Positions 32,954 through 41,639 are shown, counted from the stretch's first letter. The stretch is DNA of 64,000 bases from Paenibacillus glycinis (GCF_009909185.1 NZ_JAAAMV010000009.1:1-64000), one strand, 5' to 3'. The notes: generated by a model not told the origin, from the letters alone. A program made the numbers and translations.

Positions 32954-33793
32954 ATGACGACCCCGAGTCAGCCCGATATGCCGGAGCTGGTCAGGCAATT
33001 TCAGCGCGACGGCTACTTGATCCTGCGGGATGTCCTGACGGAAGAACGGGTGGCGCGGCTTAACCTGGCCGTCGACGAGCTGCTCGCCGGCGAACCCGAG
33101 GCGCTGTCCTATAATTGGTACAACAGCGTCGAGCGGCATCCGGAGATCGCCGGCCTGATCGACGAACCGGCCCTGCTGCCGCTGATGGTGAACCTGCTCG
33201 GCTACAATATCCAGCTGCACATCTCCCACTTGACGGTGCGCAAGCCGAATCCGGACGATCTCCGCACGGCTTCCCAAAGCTTCATCAATTGGCATCAGGA
33301 CGGACCGCATCCGCAGTTTCCGCGCATCCACGGACTTGCTTCGACGTATTACGTGAAAGCGTGCTACATCCTGAGCGACATGTCGGAGCCGGATCGCGGC
33401 AACACGAAGATCATCCCGGGCAGTCACTTGAAGGCCGATTTCACCCCGGTTCAGACGAGCGTGGACGTGCCCGTCGAAGGGGAATTGCAGGTGTGCGGCA
33501 AGCCGGGCGACGTGTTCATCTTCCCGCAAAACCTGTGGCATGCCGGCGCGCCGAACCGGTCAGGCTTCACCCGGCGGCAGCTGTTCGTCGGCTACAGCCC
33601 GATCTGGATGAGGCCGATCGATTATCACCGGGCCTCGGAACGGATGCTGGAAGGCGCTTCGCCGATTCGCCGCCAGCTGCTCGGGGACATCAGCGGCAAC
33701 TGCTTCCATTATTACGTGCCCGCGGATGCGATGGTGCCGCTCAAGTCGTTATGGCTGGGAGCCGGCCCCGGGCAAGATTCCTATACGAATTGA
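32954..33793 (+). CDS. Phytanoyl-CoA dioxygenase (PhyH) family Fe(II)/2-oxoglutarate enzyme
   Basis: The 279-residue protein has the facial triad of the family: WHQD (His114, Asp116) and the distal His196 in NLWHAG, followed by a 2-oxoglutarate-binding Arg region (TRRQLFVGY). PhyH proteins hydroxylate small molecules with oxygen and 2-oxoglutarate. GGAGGAGG precedes the ATG, and it ends the sugar-transport operon before a strong terminator. Many sugar clusters of this group carry such an enzyme; its substrate is probably the imported compound or a derivative. Confidence 0.88.
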   Translation: MTTPSQPDMPELVRQFQRDGYLILRDVLTEERVARLNLAVDELLAGEPEALSYNWYNSVERHPEIAGLIDEPALLPLMVNLLGYNIQLHISHLTVRKPNPDDLRTASQSFINWHQDGPHPQFPRIHGLASTYYVKACYILSDMSEPDRGNTKIIPGSHLKADFTPVQTSVDVPVEGELQVCGKPGDVFIFPQNLWHAGAPNRSGFTRRQLFVGYSPIWMRPIDYHRASERMLEGASPIRRQLLGDISGNCFHYYVPADAMVPLKSLWLGAGPGQDSYTN

Positions 33794-33821
33794 GCAAGCA
33801 TCCCTATCGGTATCGTCCGGC

Positions 33822-33854
33822 GCATTCCCTCGTCATGGGGGAATGCTTTTTTTT
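33822..33854 (+). terminator. Terminator of the sugar-transport operon
   Basis: GCATTCCC (33822-33829) pairs with GGGAATGC (33839-33846), followed by eight T. Confidence 0.92.
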
Positions 33855-33966
33855 GTGTACGCACACTAACAACAATAATATATTCATTATCAGCAATTAT
33901 TTATTGTAAAACGATAAAATATGTGCTAAATTGTTCTTAAATTCAAAGATAAGCGAGGGCTTTGTC

Positions 33967-34449
33967 ATGAAACGTGGAACGACACTTTTTTTGAAGGCGG
34001 CCGTTATTCTGATCGGCAGCCCGATCCTTGCGCTGTGCATCTTCGTGGTGCCGGGGCTCGCGAATTTCGCGGTGGAATTATATCCGGACCAGCACTATCT
34101 GAAAGCGCTGGTCTTCATCGATTTGTACGCGGCGGCGATTCCGTTTTACTATGCCTTGCACCAAGCGTTTCGACTATTGAGCTATATCGACGCGAACCGG
34201 GCTTTCTCGGAATTGTCCGTAAGGGCTCTGAAGAACATCAAAGCCTGCGCGATCGCGATCGCCATTATTTTGGCGGCCGGCTTGCCGCTCTTCTATCTCG
34301 TGGCGGAGAAGGACGATGCCCCCGGCATGATCGTCATCGGATTGGTCCTGATCTTCGCCTCTTTGGTCATCGCCGTCTTTGCCGCCGTACTTCAAATGCT
34401 CTTAAGAGAGGCGATCGCGATCAAATCGGAAAACGATTTGACGGTCTGA
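33967..34449 (+). CDS. DUF2975 membrane protein
   Basis: The 160-residue protein has four transmembrane helices (~8-30, 45-70, 97-120, 125-150) and the DUF2975 pattern. Such proteins are nearly always followed by a small YozG-like XRE regulator, as here at 34460. GAGGG precedes the ATG. The function of the pair is unknown; a membrane-stress or growth-control switch is suggested only by context. The upstream region is AT-rich with likely promoter elements. Confidence 0.85.
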   Translation: MKRGTTLFLKAAVILIGSPILALCIFVVPGLANFAVELYPDQHYLKALVFIDLYAAAIPFYYALHQAFRLLSYIDANRAFSELSVRALKNIKACAIAIAIILAAGLPLFYLVAEKDDAPGMIVIGLVLIFASLVIAVFAAVLQMLLREAIAIKSENDLTV

Positions 34450-34459
34450 GGTGGATAAC

Positions 34460-34681
34460 ATGGCGATCATTATCAATATCGACGTGATGCTGGCGAAGCG
34501 GAAAATGAGCGTGACCGAACTGTCGGAGAAGGTCGGCATCACGATGGCCAATCTCTCGATCCTGAAGAACGGCAAGGCGAAAGCCATTCGATTGGCCACT
34601 TTGGAGGCGATCTGCAAAGCCTTGGATTGCCAGCCCGGAGACGTTCTGGAATACAAGACGGACGAAGAGACCGAAGGATGA
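34460..34681 (+). CDS. YozG-like XRE/Cro transcriptional regulator
   Basis: The 73-residue single-domain HTH protein reads MLAKRKMSVTELSEKVGITM, then ANLSILKNGKAKAIRLATLE, and ends CQPGDVLEY, typical of the DUF2975 partner. ATG 34460 has GAGGTGG upstream. It likely represses or activates the operon it sits in. Its stop overlaps the ATG of the DUF817 gene (ATGA). Confidence 0.92.
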   Translation: MAIIINIDVMLAKRKMSVTELSEKVGITMANLSILKNGKAKAIRLATLEAICKALDCQPGDVLEYKTDEETEG

Positions 34682-35523
34682 ATACGGGGGGAGCTTCGCC
34701 GGAGCGCGAACGGTCGGATGCTTCCGTCCGCATATCGCGATGGGGAGGCATGAAAACGGCGGGACTGCAGCTCGTTCGCTTCGGCTGGGAGCAGGCATGG
34801 TCGTGCCTGTTTCCCGTCGTTATTTTCGCTTCGCTCGCGATCACCGGGCTCATCCCGTTTCCCTGGCTTCCAAGGTACGACTGGCTGCTGCTCATTTGCC
34901 TCGCGATGCAGGCGTGGATGGTGCGTTCCGGTCTCGAGACGCGCGATGAGCTGAAGGTGATTACGTTGTTTCACGTGATCGGGCTGGCCCTCGAGGTGTT
35001 CAAGGTGCACATGGGGTCGTGGTCGTACCCGGGGGAGGGATATACGAAGGTATTCGGCGTTCCGCTGTACAGCGGGTTCATGTACGCGAGCGTGGCGAGC
35101 TATCTGTGCCAAGCATGGCGGCGCTTGAAGGTCGAACTGCTGGGCTGGCCGCCGTTCCCGATCGTCGTGACGCTTGCCGCCCTGATCTATCTCAATTTTT
35201 TCACACACCATTACTGGATCGATGTCCGTTGGTGGCTGTCGGCGCTCGTGCTTCTCGTATTCTTGCGGACGTGGGTCGGGTTCGAGGTCGGAGGCATCCG
35301 TTACCGGATGCCGCTTGCGTCTTCGTTCGCGCTGATCGGATTCTTCATCTGGATCGCGGAAAACATCGCGACGTTCTTCGGCGCATGGCAATATCCCGAC
35401 CAGTCCGCGTCATGGCGGATCGTTCATATCGGCAAGGTAAGCTCCTGGCTGCTGCTCGTCATCGTCAGCTTCTTGATCGTCGCGACGTTGAAGCGGGTGA
35501 AGGACCGGCAATCCCGTCCTTGA
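34678..35523 (+). CDS. DUF817 integral membrane protein
   Basis: The protein (281 residues from ATG 34678) has about eight helices and the DUF817 signature HMGSWSYPGEGYTKVFGVPL followed by YSGFMYASVASYLCQAWRR. WIAENIATFFGAWQYPDQ is near the C-terminus. The family's activity is unknown. The start overlaps the XRE gene stop; a later ATG at 34750 lacks a well-spaced ribosome site. Co-transcription with DUF2975/XRE is likely. Confidence 0.85.
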   Translation: MNTGGASPERERSDASVRISRWGGMKTAGLQLVRFGWEQAWSCLFPVVIFASLAITGLIPFPWLPRYDWLLLICLAMQAWMVRSGLETRDELKVITLFHVIGLALEVFKVHMGSWSYPGEGYTKVFGVPLYSGFMYASVASYLCQAWRRLKVELLGWPPFPIVVTLAALIYLNFFTHHYWIDVRWWLSALVLLVFLRTWVGFEVGGIRYRMPLASSFALIGFFIWIAENIATFFGAWQYPDQSASWRIVHIGKVSSWLLLVIVSFLIVATLKRVKDRQSRP

Positions 35524-35616
35524 TGCCGTTGCCCGCATGTGCCCGGCGCCCGAATACGGAGGAGGGGCGGATAGGCCTTTATTGGCCGGGCGGAGCCTGA
35601 TTTTGCTTGTTATCGC

Positions 35617-35655
35617 CATAAACTAGTCCCATTTTCTTCGTATTTTCATAGAATA
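35617..35655 (+). promoter_or_regulatory. Two sigma-K-like -10 motifs before the ExsC-like gene
   Basis: CATAAACTA (35617-35625) and CATAGAATA (35647-35655) both match CATAnnnTA exactly; the second is 26 bp before the ATG. The AC -35 is not at the ideal distance for either. Confidence 0.4.
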
Positions 35656-35681
35656 CGATAAACGAGAGCGAGGTGATTAGT

Positions 35682-36149
35682 ATGGCGATTCAATTTCTCG
35701 ACCAACGCTTGTCGATGCACAACAACGGTTTCGGCGGGGAGGAACCGTTATCCGATTTGCCGTTGTTGATCGGCGATATCGGTCTTCAAGTCGTAGGCGC
35801 GATACCGCTGAATACGTCCGATGTCCGCGTATTGCTGACCGGGACGGCAGGCATCGCTTTTTCCGGCCCGCCGCCGGAAGAAGGCCCGACCGTCGTATCG
35901 CTCAGCGTGGAACGCGGCGGCGACGGAACGGCAGGAACGGGCGTCACGATCTGGAACCAGCAGTTCGAGATCGAGCAGCCGGGCGTGTTGTTCCCGATCA
36001 GCGTCAGCGCAGCCGATTTCCCGCCGGCGCTGGATGTCCTGGCCGGCGAGATCCGGTACGTGCTCTTCATCGCGACGGACGGCTTTATCGATCTGATCCT
36101 GTCCGGGCCGGCGGCGTTCAACGGCGTTGCCGTTGCGGGCACGACTTAA
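35682..36149 (+). CDS. Small ExsC-like surface protein
   Basis: The 155-residue, Gly/Pro/Val-rich, beta-rich protein (VRVLLTGTAGIAFSGPPPEE, FEIEQPGVLFPISVSAADFP) has no signal peptide, cysteine or membrane helix. Strand pattern and composition resemble the ExsC-like gene at 21890, so I suspect a spore-surface protein, but identity is not certain. GAGGTG precedes the ATG and two mother-cell-type -10 motifs lie upstream. A terminator follows at 36235. Confidence 0.6.
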   Translation: MAIQFLDQRLSMHNNGFGGEEPLSDLPLLIGDIGLQVVGAIPLNTSDVRVLLTGTAGIAFSGPPPEEGPTVVSLSVERGGDGTAGTGVTIWNQQFEIEQPGVLFPISVSAADFPPALDVLAGEIRYVLFIATDGFIDLILSGPAAFNGVAVAGTT

Positions 36150-36234
36150 GTCGGATACGAGGGTCCATGCACGCGATTCTGGCGGCACGTGAACGGGAAG
36201 CGTAAACGGGCCGCCGATTTATCACGAACGCGTG

Positions 36235-36280
36235 AAGAAGCCACGACAACCGCAGGAATGCGGCAGTCGTGGCTTCTTTG
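36235..36280 (+). terminator. Terminator after the ExsC-like gene
   Basis: AAGAAGCCACGAC (36235-36247) pairs with GTCGTGGCTTCTT (36266-36278), followed by TGTC. Confidence 0.8.
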
Positions 36281-36345
36281 TCATGTCTATGCCTCTGGCT
36301 GGCATGTACCGTGCGGGCAGCATCGGCAAGCAGCCGATCGCGGCG

Positions 36346-36849
36346 TCAAACCTTGCCGCCGGCCGCGAAAAACTCGCGCGTCTCCTTGCGCGATTGCGGG
36401 GTCAGCACGCGTTCGAGCTCCTCGTTCAACCAGGTAAGCGATTTGTTGCGCAGCGCGTTGCGCATGCTCTCCTCGGCTTCGACCATGGCCATGTTGATCG
36501 TGCACGGAGTTGCCTTTGCGCATGCGGCGTATTCCGGATCCTGGCAGAGGTAGCTGTTATCTTTAATGTTTTTGCATTGAAATATAGGGGTCTTGCCCTC
36601 GACGGCTTCGACGACGTCCCAGAAGGATATATCGTCCGGAGACTTGGCCAGCCGGTAGCCTCCTTTTGCGCCGGGAACGGAGCTCACGATGCCGGCTTTC
36701 GTCAGCTTGCCGAACACCTTCGAGAGGTACGTCTCCGATACGCCTTGGAATGCGGAGAGTTCTTTGATTCCGATGGTAGCGTCGGGAGGAAGATCGATTA
36801 AATATACCAAGCAATGCAGTCCATATTCAACGCCAATACTATACTGCAT
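36346..36849 (-). CDS. Rrf2-family transcriptional regulator
   Basis: The 167-residue protein starts MQYSIGVEYGLHCLVYLIDL and contains the winged helix IGIKELSAFQGVSETYLSKV then KAGIVSSVPGAKGGYRLAKS. Four cysteines follow (FQCKN, YLCQD, YAACAKATPC) in the region that binds an Fe-S cluster in redox-sensing members. AGGTG precedes the ATG at 36849. It is divergent from the AhpD-like gene at 37073 and likely controls it in response to redox state or a small molecule. Confidence 0.9.
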   Translation of the reverse strand: MQYSIGVEYGLHCLVYLIDLPPDATIGIKELSAFQGVSETYLSKVFGKLTKAGIVSSVPGAKGGYRLAKSPDDISFWDVVEAVEGKTPIFQCKNIKDNSYLCQDPEYAACAKATPCTINMAMVEAEESMRNALRNKSLTWLNEELERVLTPQSRKETREFFAAGGKV

Positions 36850-36883
36850 GCGTACACCTGCTTTCTGAATTATGCTACTAATC

Positions 36884-36912
36884 ATCTTAGGTGCATTTAA
36901 AACCCTTGTCAA
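36884..36912 (-). promoter_or_regulatory. Sigma-A promoter of the Rrf2 gene
   Basis: On the minus strand TTGACA (complement of 36907-36912), 17 bp, TAAGAT (complement of 36884-36889). CTAA...TTAG around the -10 is a small dyad. Confidence 0.7.
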
Positions 36913-36958
36913 ATGGGGGCTTCGGGTCATTTCCGGCGATAAGACGCTTGATTTCCGG

Positions 36959-36987
36959 TTGACAGCCGCAATTGAAAGAGCTATATT
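36959..36987 (+). promoter_or_regulatory. Sigma-A promoter of the AhpD-like genes
   Basis: TTGACA (36959-36964), 17 bp, TATATT (36982-36987): a near-consensus promoter ~85 bp before the AhpD-like start, back to back with the Rrf2 promoter. Confidence 0.8.
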
Positions 36988-37072
36988 GTGGATGAAGTTA
37001 ATCGACGATATAACTTGTCGGCATTATTCTTCGCCACACCAAATAAACCTATCGATTACGGAGGAGATTACG

Positions 37073-37516
37073 ATGGAAGTCAGAGTGAATTACATGCAAA
37101 CCAATCCGGGCGCGTTCCAGGCGATGTTGAAATTGGAAGGGTTCATCAAGACGAGCGGGCTGGATGCCGGATTGTACGAGCTGATCAAGATCCGGGCATC
37201 GCAGATTAACGGCTGCGCCTTTTGCATCAACATGCATACGCAAGAAGCGCGGAAGATCGGCGAGACGGAGCAGCGCATTTATCTGCTTAACGCATGGCGC
37301 GAAGCTCCGTTCTTTACCGACAAAGAGCGAGCGGTGCTGGAGCTGACGGAAGCCGTGACCCGCATCTCCGAGCAGGGCGTGCCTCAGGACTTGTACGAAC
37401 GCGTTCGGGCGCACGTGGACGAAGCGGAATTCGTGACGATCGTCATGGCGATCAATGCGATCAATGCTTGGAATCGCATCGCGATCTCCACGGGAATGTT
37501 CCCCGAGCAGGCGTAA
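37073..37516 (+). CDS. Carboxymuconolactone decarboxylase/AhpD-like protein, copy 1
   Basis: The 147-residue protein has the AhpD-like helix motif IRASQINGCAFCINMHTQEA, whose CxxC plus His gives peroxidase or thiol-disulfide activity in AhpD. The family also includes decarboxylases, but this CxxCxxxH subgroup is linked to alkylhydroperoxidase function. GGAGGAG precedes the ATG. It stands under a consensus promoter divergent from an Rrf2 regulator, and a paralog follows at 37682, so an oxidative or nitrosative stress role is likely. Confidence 0.88.
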   Translation: MEVRVNYMQTNPGAFQAMLKLEGFIKTSGLDAGLYELIKIRASQINGCAFCINMHTQEARKIGETEQRIYLLNAWREAPFFTDKERAVLELTEAVTRISEQGVPQDLYERVRAHVDEAEFVTIVMAINAINAWNRIAISTGMFPEQA

Positions 37517-37681
37517 AGAAGGCGCAGGCCCGCAATCGCCGATGCCGCCGGGAACGCATGAACGGCGGCCCGACGGCTCGAATGAGGCAAGTCGGGGCAG
37601 GAGATACTCTGTTCGCACGGAAGCGATTCACCGATCCGAATGACGCATTATTCGAACAACTACAAGGGAGCGTTACGATAC

Positions 37682-38143
37682 ATGGAATTGAGATTGAATT
37701 ATATGAAGGTACAGCCCGAATCCCTGCAGACGCTCTTGAAATTGGAAGGGTACGTGAAGAAGAGCGGCCTTGACCCTAAATTGTGGGAGCTGATCAAGAT
37801 TCGCGCCTCGCAAATCAACGGCTGCGCCTATTGCCTGGATATGCATACGAAGGACGCGCGCGCCATCGGCGAGACGGAGCAGCGGCTCTATCTGCTTAAC
37901 GCCTGGCGGGAAGCCCCGTTCTACACGGCATCCGAGCGGGCCGCGCTCGCGCTGACGGAAGCGGTCACGAAAATTTCGCAGGGCGGCGTGCCGCAGGAAT
38001 TGTACATGCAGGTTCGCGGGCACTTCGACGAGGCGCAATTCGTCGATTTGATCATGGCGATCAATGCGATCAACTGCTGGAACCGCATGGCGATCTCGAC
38101 GGGGATGGTTCCCGGCGAATATCAGCCGGCCGCAAGCAAATAA
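37682..38143 (+). CDS. Carboxymuconolactone decarboxylase/AhpD-like protein, copy 2
   Basis: The 153-residue paralog shares the whole fold with copy 1: IRASQINGCAYCLDMHTKDA, GETEQRLYLLNAWREAPFY and INAINCWNRMAISTGM. It lies 165 bp downstream with no terminator between, so both are probably co-transcribed. AAGGGAG is 11 nt before the ATG. The duplication followed by divergence suggests hetero- or homo-oligomers with different substrates. Confidence 0.88.
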   Translation: MELRLNYMKVQPESLQTLLKLEGYVKKSGLDPKLWELIKIRASQINGCAYCLDMHTKDARAIGETEQRLYLLNAWREAPFYTASERAALALTEAVTKISQGGVPQELYMQVRGHFDEAQFVDLIMAINAINCWNRMAISTGMVPGEYQPAASK

Positions 38144-38218
38144 GTCGAATCCAATCGCAGGCGATATCCCCGTGCACCCGGCGCGCGGGGATTGCTTGCA
38201 TTCCTGACGGGAGGAACC

Positions 38219-38914
38219 ATGGGCTACAAGCTATTATTATTCGATTTGGATGACACGTTGCTGGATTTCGGCGCGAACGAGACGGAATCGTTGAATCGGC
38301 TGTTCGGGCAATACGGGCATGCGGTTTCGGATGAGTTGCTTCAGGCGTACCATGCCGTCAACAAGCAGCTATGGGGAGCGTACGAGAACGGAACGATCGC
38401 GCTGGACGCGGTCCTGAATTCCCGATTCTCGGAAACGATGCTGCGGCTGGGTAATGTCGTCGACGGCATCGAGTGGGAGAACCAGTACCGCGAGCTGCTG
38501 GGCGGTGGCGATCAGCTGCCCATGGAAGGCGCATTGGAGGTCTGTCGGCGCTTATCCGAGACGCACAGGCTGTTTGTCGTTACGAACGGGATCACCCGGA
38601 CGCAGATCAAACGATTGAAACAATCGGGCCTGCACGACTATTTCGAAGCCATATTCGATTCGCAAAGCATCGGGCATCAAAAACCGTCCAGGTTATTTTT
38701 CGACTACGTCGCGGCGAATATTCGGGATTTCGCGATCGAGGACGCGCTCGTGATCGGAGATTCGTTGAACACGGACATTAAAGGCGGCCTTCAATTCGGC
38801 CTGCATACCTGCTGGATCAATCGCAAAGGGCAAAGCAGCCCGCCGGACATTCGGAGCACCTATACGATCGCCAGCTTAACCGAATTGTACGCGATCTGCG
38901 AAGCCGGACATTGA
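38219..38914 (+). CDS. YjjG-like HAD-family nucleotide phosphatase
   Basis: The 231-residue protein has HAD motif I LLLFDLDDTLLDF, motif II FVVTNGITRTQIKR and motif IV VIGDSLNTDIKGG. The length and sequence order match YjjG/YfnB-type nucleotidases that remove non-canonical pyrimidine monophosphates. GGGAGG precedes the ATG at 38219. A terminator at 39010 follows. Confidence 0.88.
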   Translation: MGYKLLLFDLDDTLLDFGANETESLNRLFGQYGHAVSDELLQAYHAVNKQLWGAYENGTIALDAVLNSRFSETMLRLGNVVDGIEWENQYRELLGGGDQLPMEGALEVCRRLSETHRLFVVTNGITRTQIKRLKQSGLHDYFEAIFDSQSIGHQKPSRLFFDYVAANIRDFAIEDALVIGDSLNTDIKGGLQFGLHTCWINRKGQSSPPDIRSTYTIASLTELYAICEAGH

Positions 38915-39009
38915 CTTGCCAAGTTCTTCGCAATTGTCACTATGGTCAGGATATAAAATAGTGCTTACTTCTTGGCCGGCACGACCGGCCTATCCATCTT
39001 GATCTCGCG

Positions 39010-39034
39010 AAAAGCCGCTCATGCAGCGGCTTTT
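39010..39034 (+). terminator. Terminator after the HAD phosphatase
   Basis: AAAAGCCGCT (39010-39019) pairs with AGCGGCTTTT (39025-39034). The rest of the 355-bp gap to 39271 holds the helicase promoter and leader, and nothing else I can support. Confidence 0.85.
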
Positions 39035-39153
39035 CCGTTGTTCCAAGAGGGATTATCGGCGAAGAATCGGGACGCGGATTTAAGCGAATATGAGGCCGCG
39101 AAAATGAAAGAATGGACGCGCCGGACGCCGGCGGGAAAAATCCTGCTTCTTTT

Positions 39154-39182
39154 TTGGTTCACTTCTATGGTATCCTTATACG
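39154..39182 (+). promoter_or_regulatory. Candidate promoter of the DEAD-box helicase
   Basis: TTGGTT (39154-39159), 17 bp, TATACG (39177-39182), giving a ~85-nt leader before the helicase, as is common for cold-responsive helicase genes. Confidence 0.4.
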
Positions 39183-39270
39183 TTATAACAGAAGGAACGG
39201 CGAGTTGCGTGCCGCAGCGCTCGTTCAAGATGATAGGATTCCAATATGATGGATACAATAAGGAGACAAA

Positions 39271-40647
39271 ATGAACTTTAAAAAATTGAATATTGCGCCC
39301 GCGATTTTGAAAGCTTTAGCGAAAGAGAACTATACGACGCCGACTCCTATCCAGGAGCAGGCGATCCCGGCCGCTTTGGCCGGCAAGGACTTGTTCGGCT
39401 GCGCCCAGACGGGAACGGGGAAGACGGCTTCGTTTGCCGTGCCGATCATCCAGCTGCTGAGCGAGCAGCCCAGCAGACCAGGCGCGCAGCGCCATATTCG
39501 CTCGTTGATCCTAACCCCGACGAGGGAGCTTGCCATTCAGATTTACGATAACGTCAAAGCCTATGGCCAATTTACGTCCTTGCGCAGCACGGCGATCGTC
39601 GGCGGCGTCTCGCAAAAAGCGCAGGAGCGGACGCTGCAGCAGGGCGTGGATATTTTGATCGCGACGCCGGGCAGGCTGATCGATCTCATGAGCCAGAAGC
39701 TGATTGACCTTCAGCATGTCCAGATCCTTGTGCTCGACGAGGCCGACAGCATGCTCGATATGGGCTTCATTCATGACGTGAAGCGCATCATCGCGAAGAT
39801 GCCGAGCAAGAAGCAGACGCTGTTCTTCTCGGCCACGATGCCTCCGGAGATCGCCAAGCTGGTCAAAACGCTGTTGGTGAACCCGGTTAAGATCGAGATC
39901 ACTCCCGTATCCTCGACCGTGGATCGGATCGCGCAATCGCTGTACAAGGTGGATAAAGGGAACAAACAACATCTGTTGAATCGCCTGCTCCAGGATAAAT
40001 CGATCACGTCGGCACTCGTATTTACCCGGACCAAGCACGGCGCCGACCGCGTGGTGCGCGAATTGAACAAAGCGAATATTGCCGCCCAAGCCATACACGG
40101 CAACAAATCGCAAAATGCCCGCGTAGCGGCATTAAGCAATTTCAAGAGCGGCGCCACGCGCGTATTGGTCGCCACCGACATCGCGGCGCGGGGAATCGAC
40201 ATCGACGAATTGTCGCATGTCATTAACTTCAACCTGCCCAACGTGCCGGAAACCTACGTTCACCGGATCGGCCGTACGGGCCGGGCGGGACTGAGCGGGA
40301 CCGCGATCTCGTTCTGCGAGTTCGAAGAGCTTCCGTTTCTCAAGGATATTCAGAAATTGATCGGCAAAAACATTCCCGAAGTGACGGAGCATCCGTACCC
40401 GATGCTGATCATGACCGCCGCTCCGAAGGAGGAGCCTCCCGGTCGGCAGGCAGCGGCAAGGCCGGCCGCCAAGGAAGGCGCGGGCACGGCGCCGAAGGCC
40501 AACCGCGGCCCGAATGGCAAGCCAAGCTCCAACGCCAAGCCAAGCTCCGCCGCAAAACCGAACTCTTCCCATCCCAATCCGAATGCCAAAGCGAAACCGA
40601 AGCCAAAGCCGAAGTGGGTTGCAAGAGGGAGTAACGCCGGCAGATAA
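39271..40647 (+). CDS. DEAD-box ATP-dependent RNA helicase (CshA/RhlE-like)
   Basis: The 458-residue protein has all core motifs: PTPIQEQAIP (Q motif), AQTGTGKTASF (Walker A), PTRELAIQ, TPGRLIDLM, DEAD in LVLDEADSMLDMGF, SAT in FFSATMPPE, and HRIGRTGRAG. Residues after ~390 form a disordered Lys/Pro/Ala/Ser tail (KPKPKPKWVARGSNAGR) likely to bind RNA. It unwinds RNA in ribosome assembly or mRNA turnover. AAGGAG precedes the ATG. Confidence 0.95.
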   Translation: MNFKKLNIAPAILKALAKENYTTPTPIQEQAIPAALAGKDLFGCAQTGTGKTASFAVPIIQLLSEQPSRPGAQRHIRSLILTPTRELAIQIYDNVKAYGQFTSLRSTAIVGGVSQKAQERTLQQGVDILIATPGRLIDLMSQKLIDLQHVQILVLDEADSMLDMGFIHDVKRIIAKMPSKKQTLFFSATMPPEIAKLVKTLLVNPVKIEITPVSSTVDRIAQSLYKVDKGNKQHLLNRLLQDKSITSALVFTRTKHGADRVVRELNKANIAAQAIHGNKSQNARVAALSNFKSGATRVLVATDIAARGIDIDELSHVINFNLPNVPETYVHRIGRTGRAGLSGTAISFCEFEELPFLKDIQKLIGKNIPEVTEHPYPMLIMTAAPKEEPPGRQAAARPAAKEGAGTAPKANRGPNGKPSSNAKPSSAAKPNSSHPNPNAKAKPKPKPKWVARGSNAGR

Positions 40648-40678
40648 GGAAGGTCGGGTTGATTACCGCTTCGCATGC

Positions 40679-40707
40679 AATGCCGCGTCATTCGCGGCAT
40701 TTTTTTA
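40679..40707 (+). terminator. Terminator after the helicase
   Basis: AATGCCGCG (40679-40687) pairs with CGCGGCATT (40693-40701), with a run of seven T from 40700. Confidence 0.92.
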
Positions 40708-40820
40708 TTGGGAATTTGATGTGAATAAACGCGAAAAAACACCCCGAACGACCGGCGGTTGGGGGGCCGCTGACGATTCGGGGCGAAGTCGTTGTTTGAT
40801 GAGGTCTTGGGAACGGGCGT

Positions 40821-41504
40821 TTAGAAATGCTTCGCGGCTTCGCGGGCTCGCGCGATCGCGTTGGCTTTGATTTCTTGCGCCTTGTCGGATTGCGCGGCCA
40901 TGCCTTCCACGTATACGGCTTCGAAGCTGGGGACGCCCAGGAACTTCAAGACGGCGTCGAGGTGGCGGTGAGCCATCTCGAAGGACGCGTATCCGCCTTC
41001 GGACAGTACGCTGCCGCTGGCTTGGATATGGAATGCTTTTTTGCCGCCAAGCAGCCCGACAGGGCCGTCTGTCGTATATTTGAAGGTTTTGCCCGCCACG
41101 AAGACGGAGTCGATGTAGGCTTTCAATACCGGCGGATAAGAGAAATTCCACACCGGGTTCACGAAAACGTATTTGTCGGCTTCCACGAATTGATCGGCCA
41201 GTTCGCCCAGGCGAGCGACTTTGGCTTGCTCGGCGGCGGTCAGCCCATCGAAGGCCGTACCCGACTGCAGCTTGTTCCAAGCGCCGAAGATTTCATTGTC
41301 CAGGTAAGGGATCTCGGCTCGGAACAAATCGATATGGTACACGTGATCGTTCGGGTTCGCTTCGTTGTAAGCGGCCAAGAACTGTTCGCCGACCGCGAGG
41401 CTATAGGAGCTCTCGCTCGTGCTCGGATGAGCCGTGATGTACAAGACCTTTTGCCCCGGCGTACCGGAAGAGCCTGCGAATAGCGTATTCAATTTGTTTA
41501 ACAT
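40821..41504 (-). CDS. azoR: FMN-dependent NADH-azoreductase
   Basis: The 227-residue flavodoxin-like protein has KVLYITAHPSTSESSYSLAV (FMN phosphate loop), FVNPVWNFSYPPVLKAYIDS and GLLGGKKAFHIQASG, all typical of AzoR/AcpD. It reduces azo dyes and quinones by two-electron transfer using NADH, in the cytoplasm. ATG 41504 has AAAGGACG 11 nt upstream; longer starts have no site. It is a single gene. Confidence 0.92.
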   Translation of the reverse strand: MLNKLNTLFAGSSGTPGQKVLYITAHPSTSESSYSLAVGEQFLAAYNEANPNDHVYHIDLFRAEIPYLDNEIFGAWNKLQSGTAFDGLTAAEQAKVARLGELADQFVEADKYVFVNPVWNFSYPPVLKAYIDSVFVAGKTFKYTTDGPVGLLGGKKAFHIQASGSVLSEGGYASFEMAHRHLDAVLKFLGVPSFEAVYVEGMAAQSDKAQEIKANAIARAREAAKHF

Positions 41505-41639
41505 GTCTGTGCACGTCCTTTGGATAATGGTTTGCTGAATCGAAAGCGAATCCTGCGTAGCGGCTATCCTGTGCTTGCTTGGTCGTGGGATCAATCAACT
41601 CCTGTCGAAGCGCGCGTCAGATATACAACGACGCAATAG

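Noticed and set aside
38972-39274. 100-codon frame before the helicase
   Set aside because: It spans a terminator hairpin and the likely helicase promoter and has no recognisable domain.
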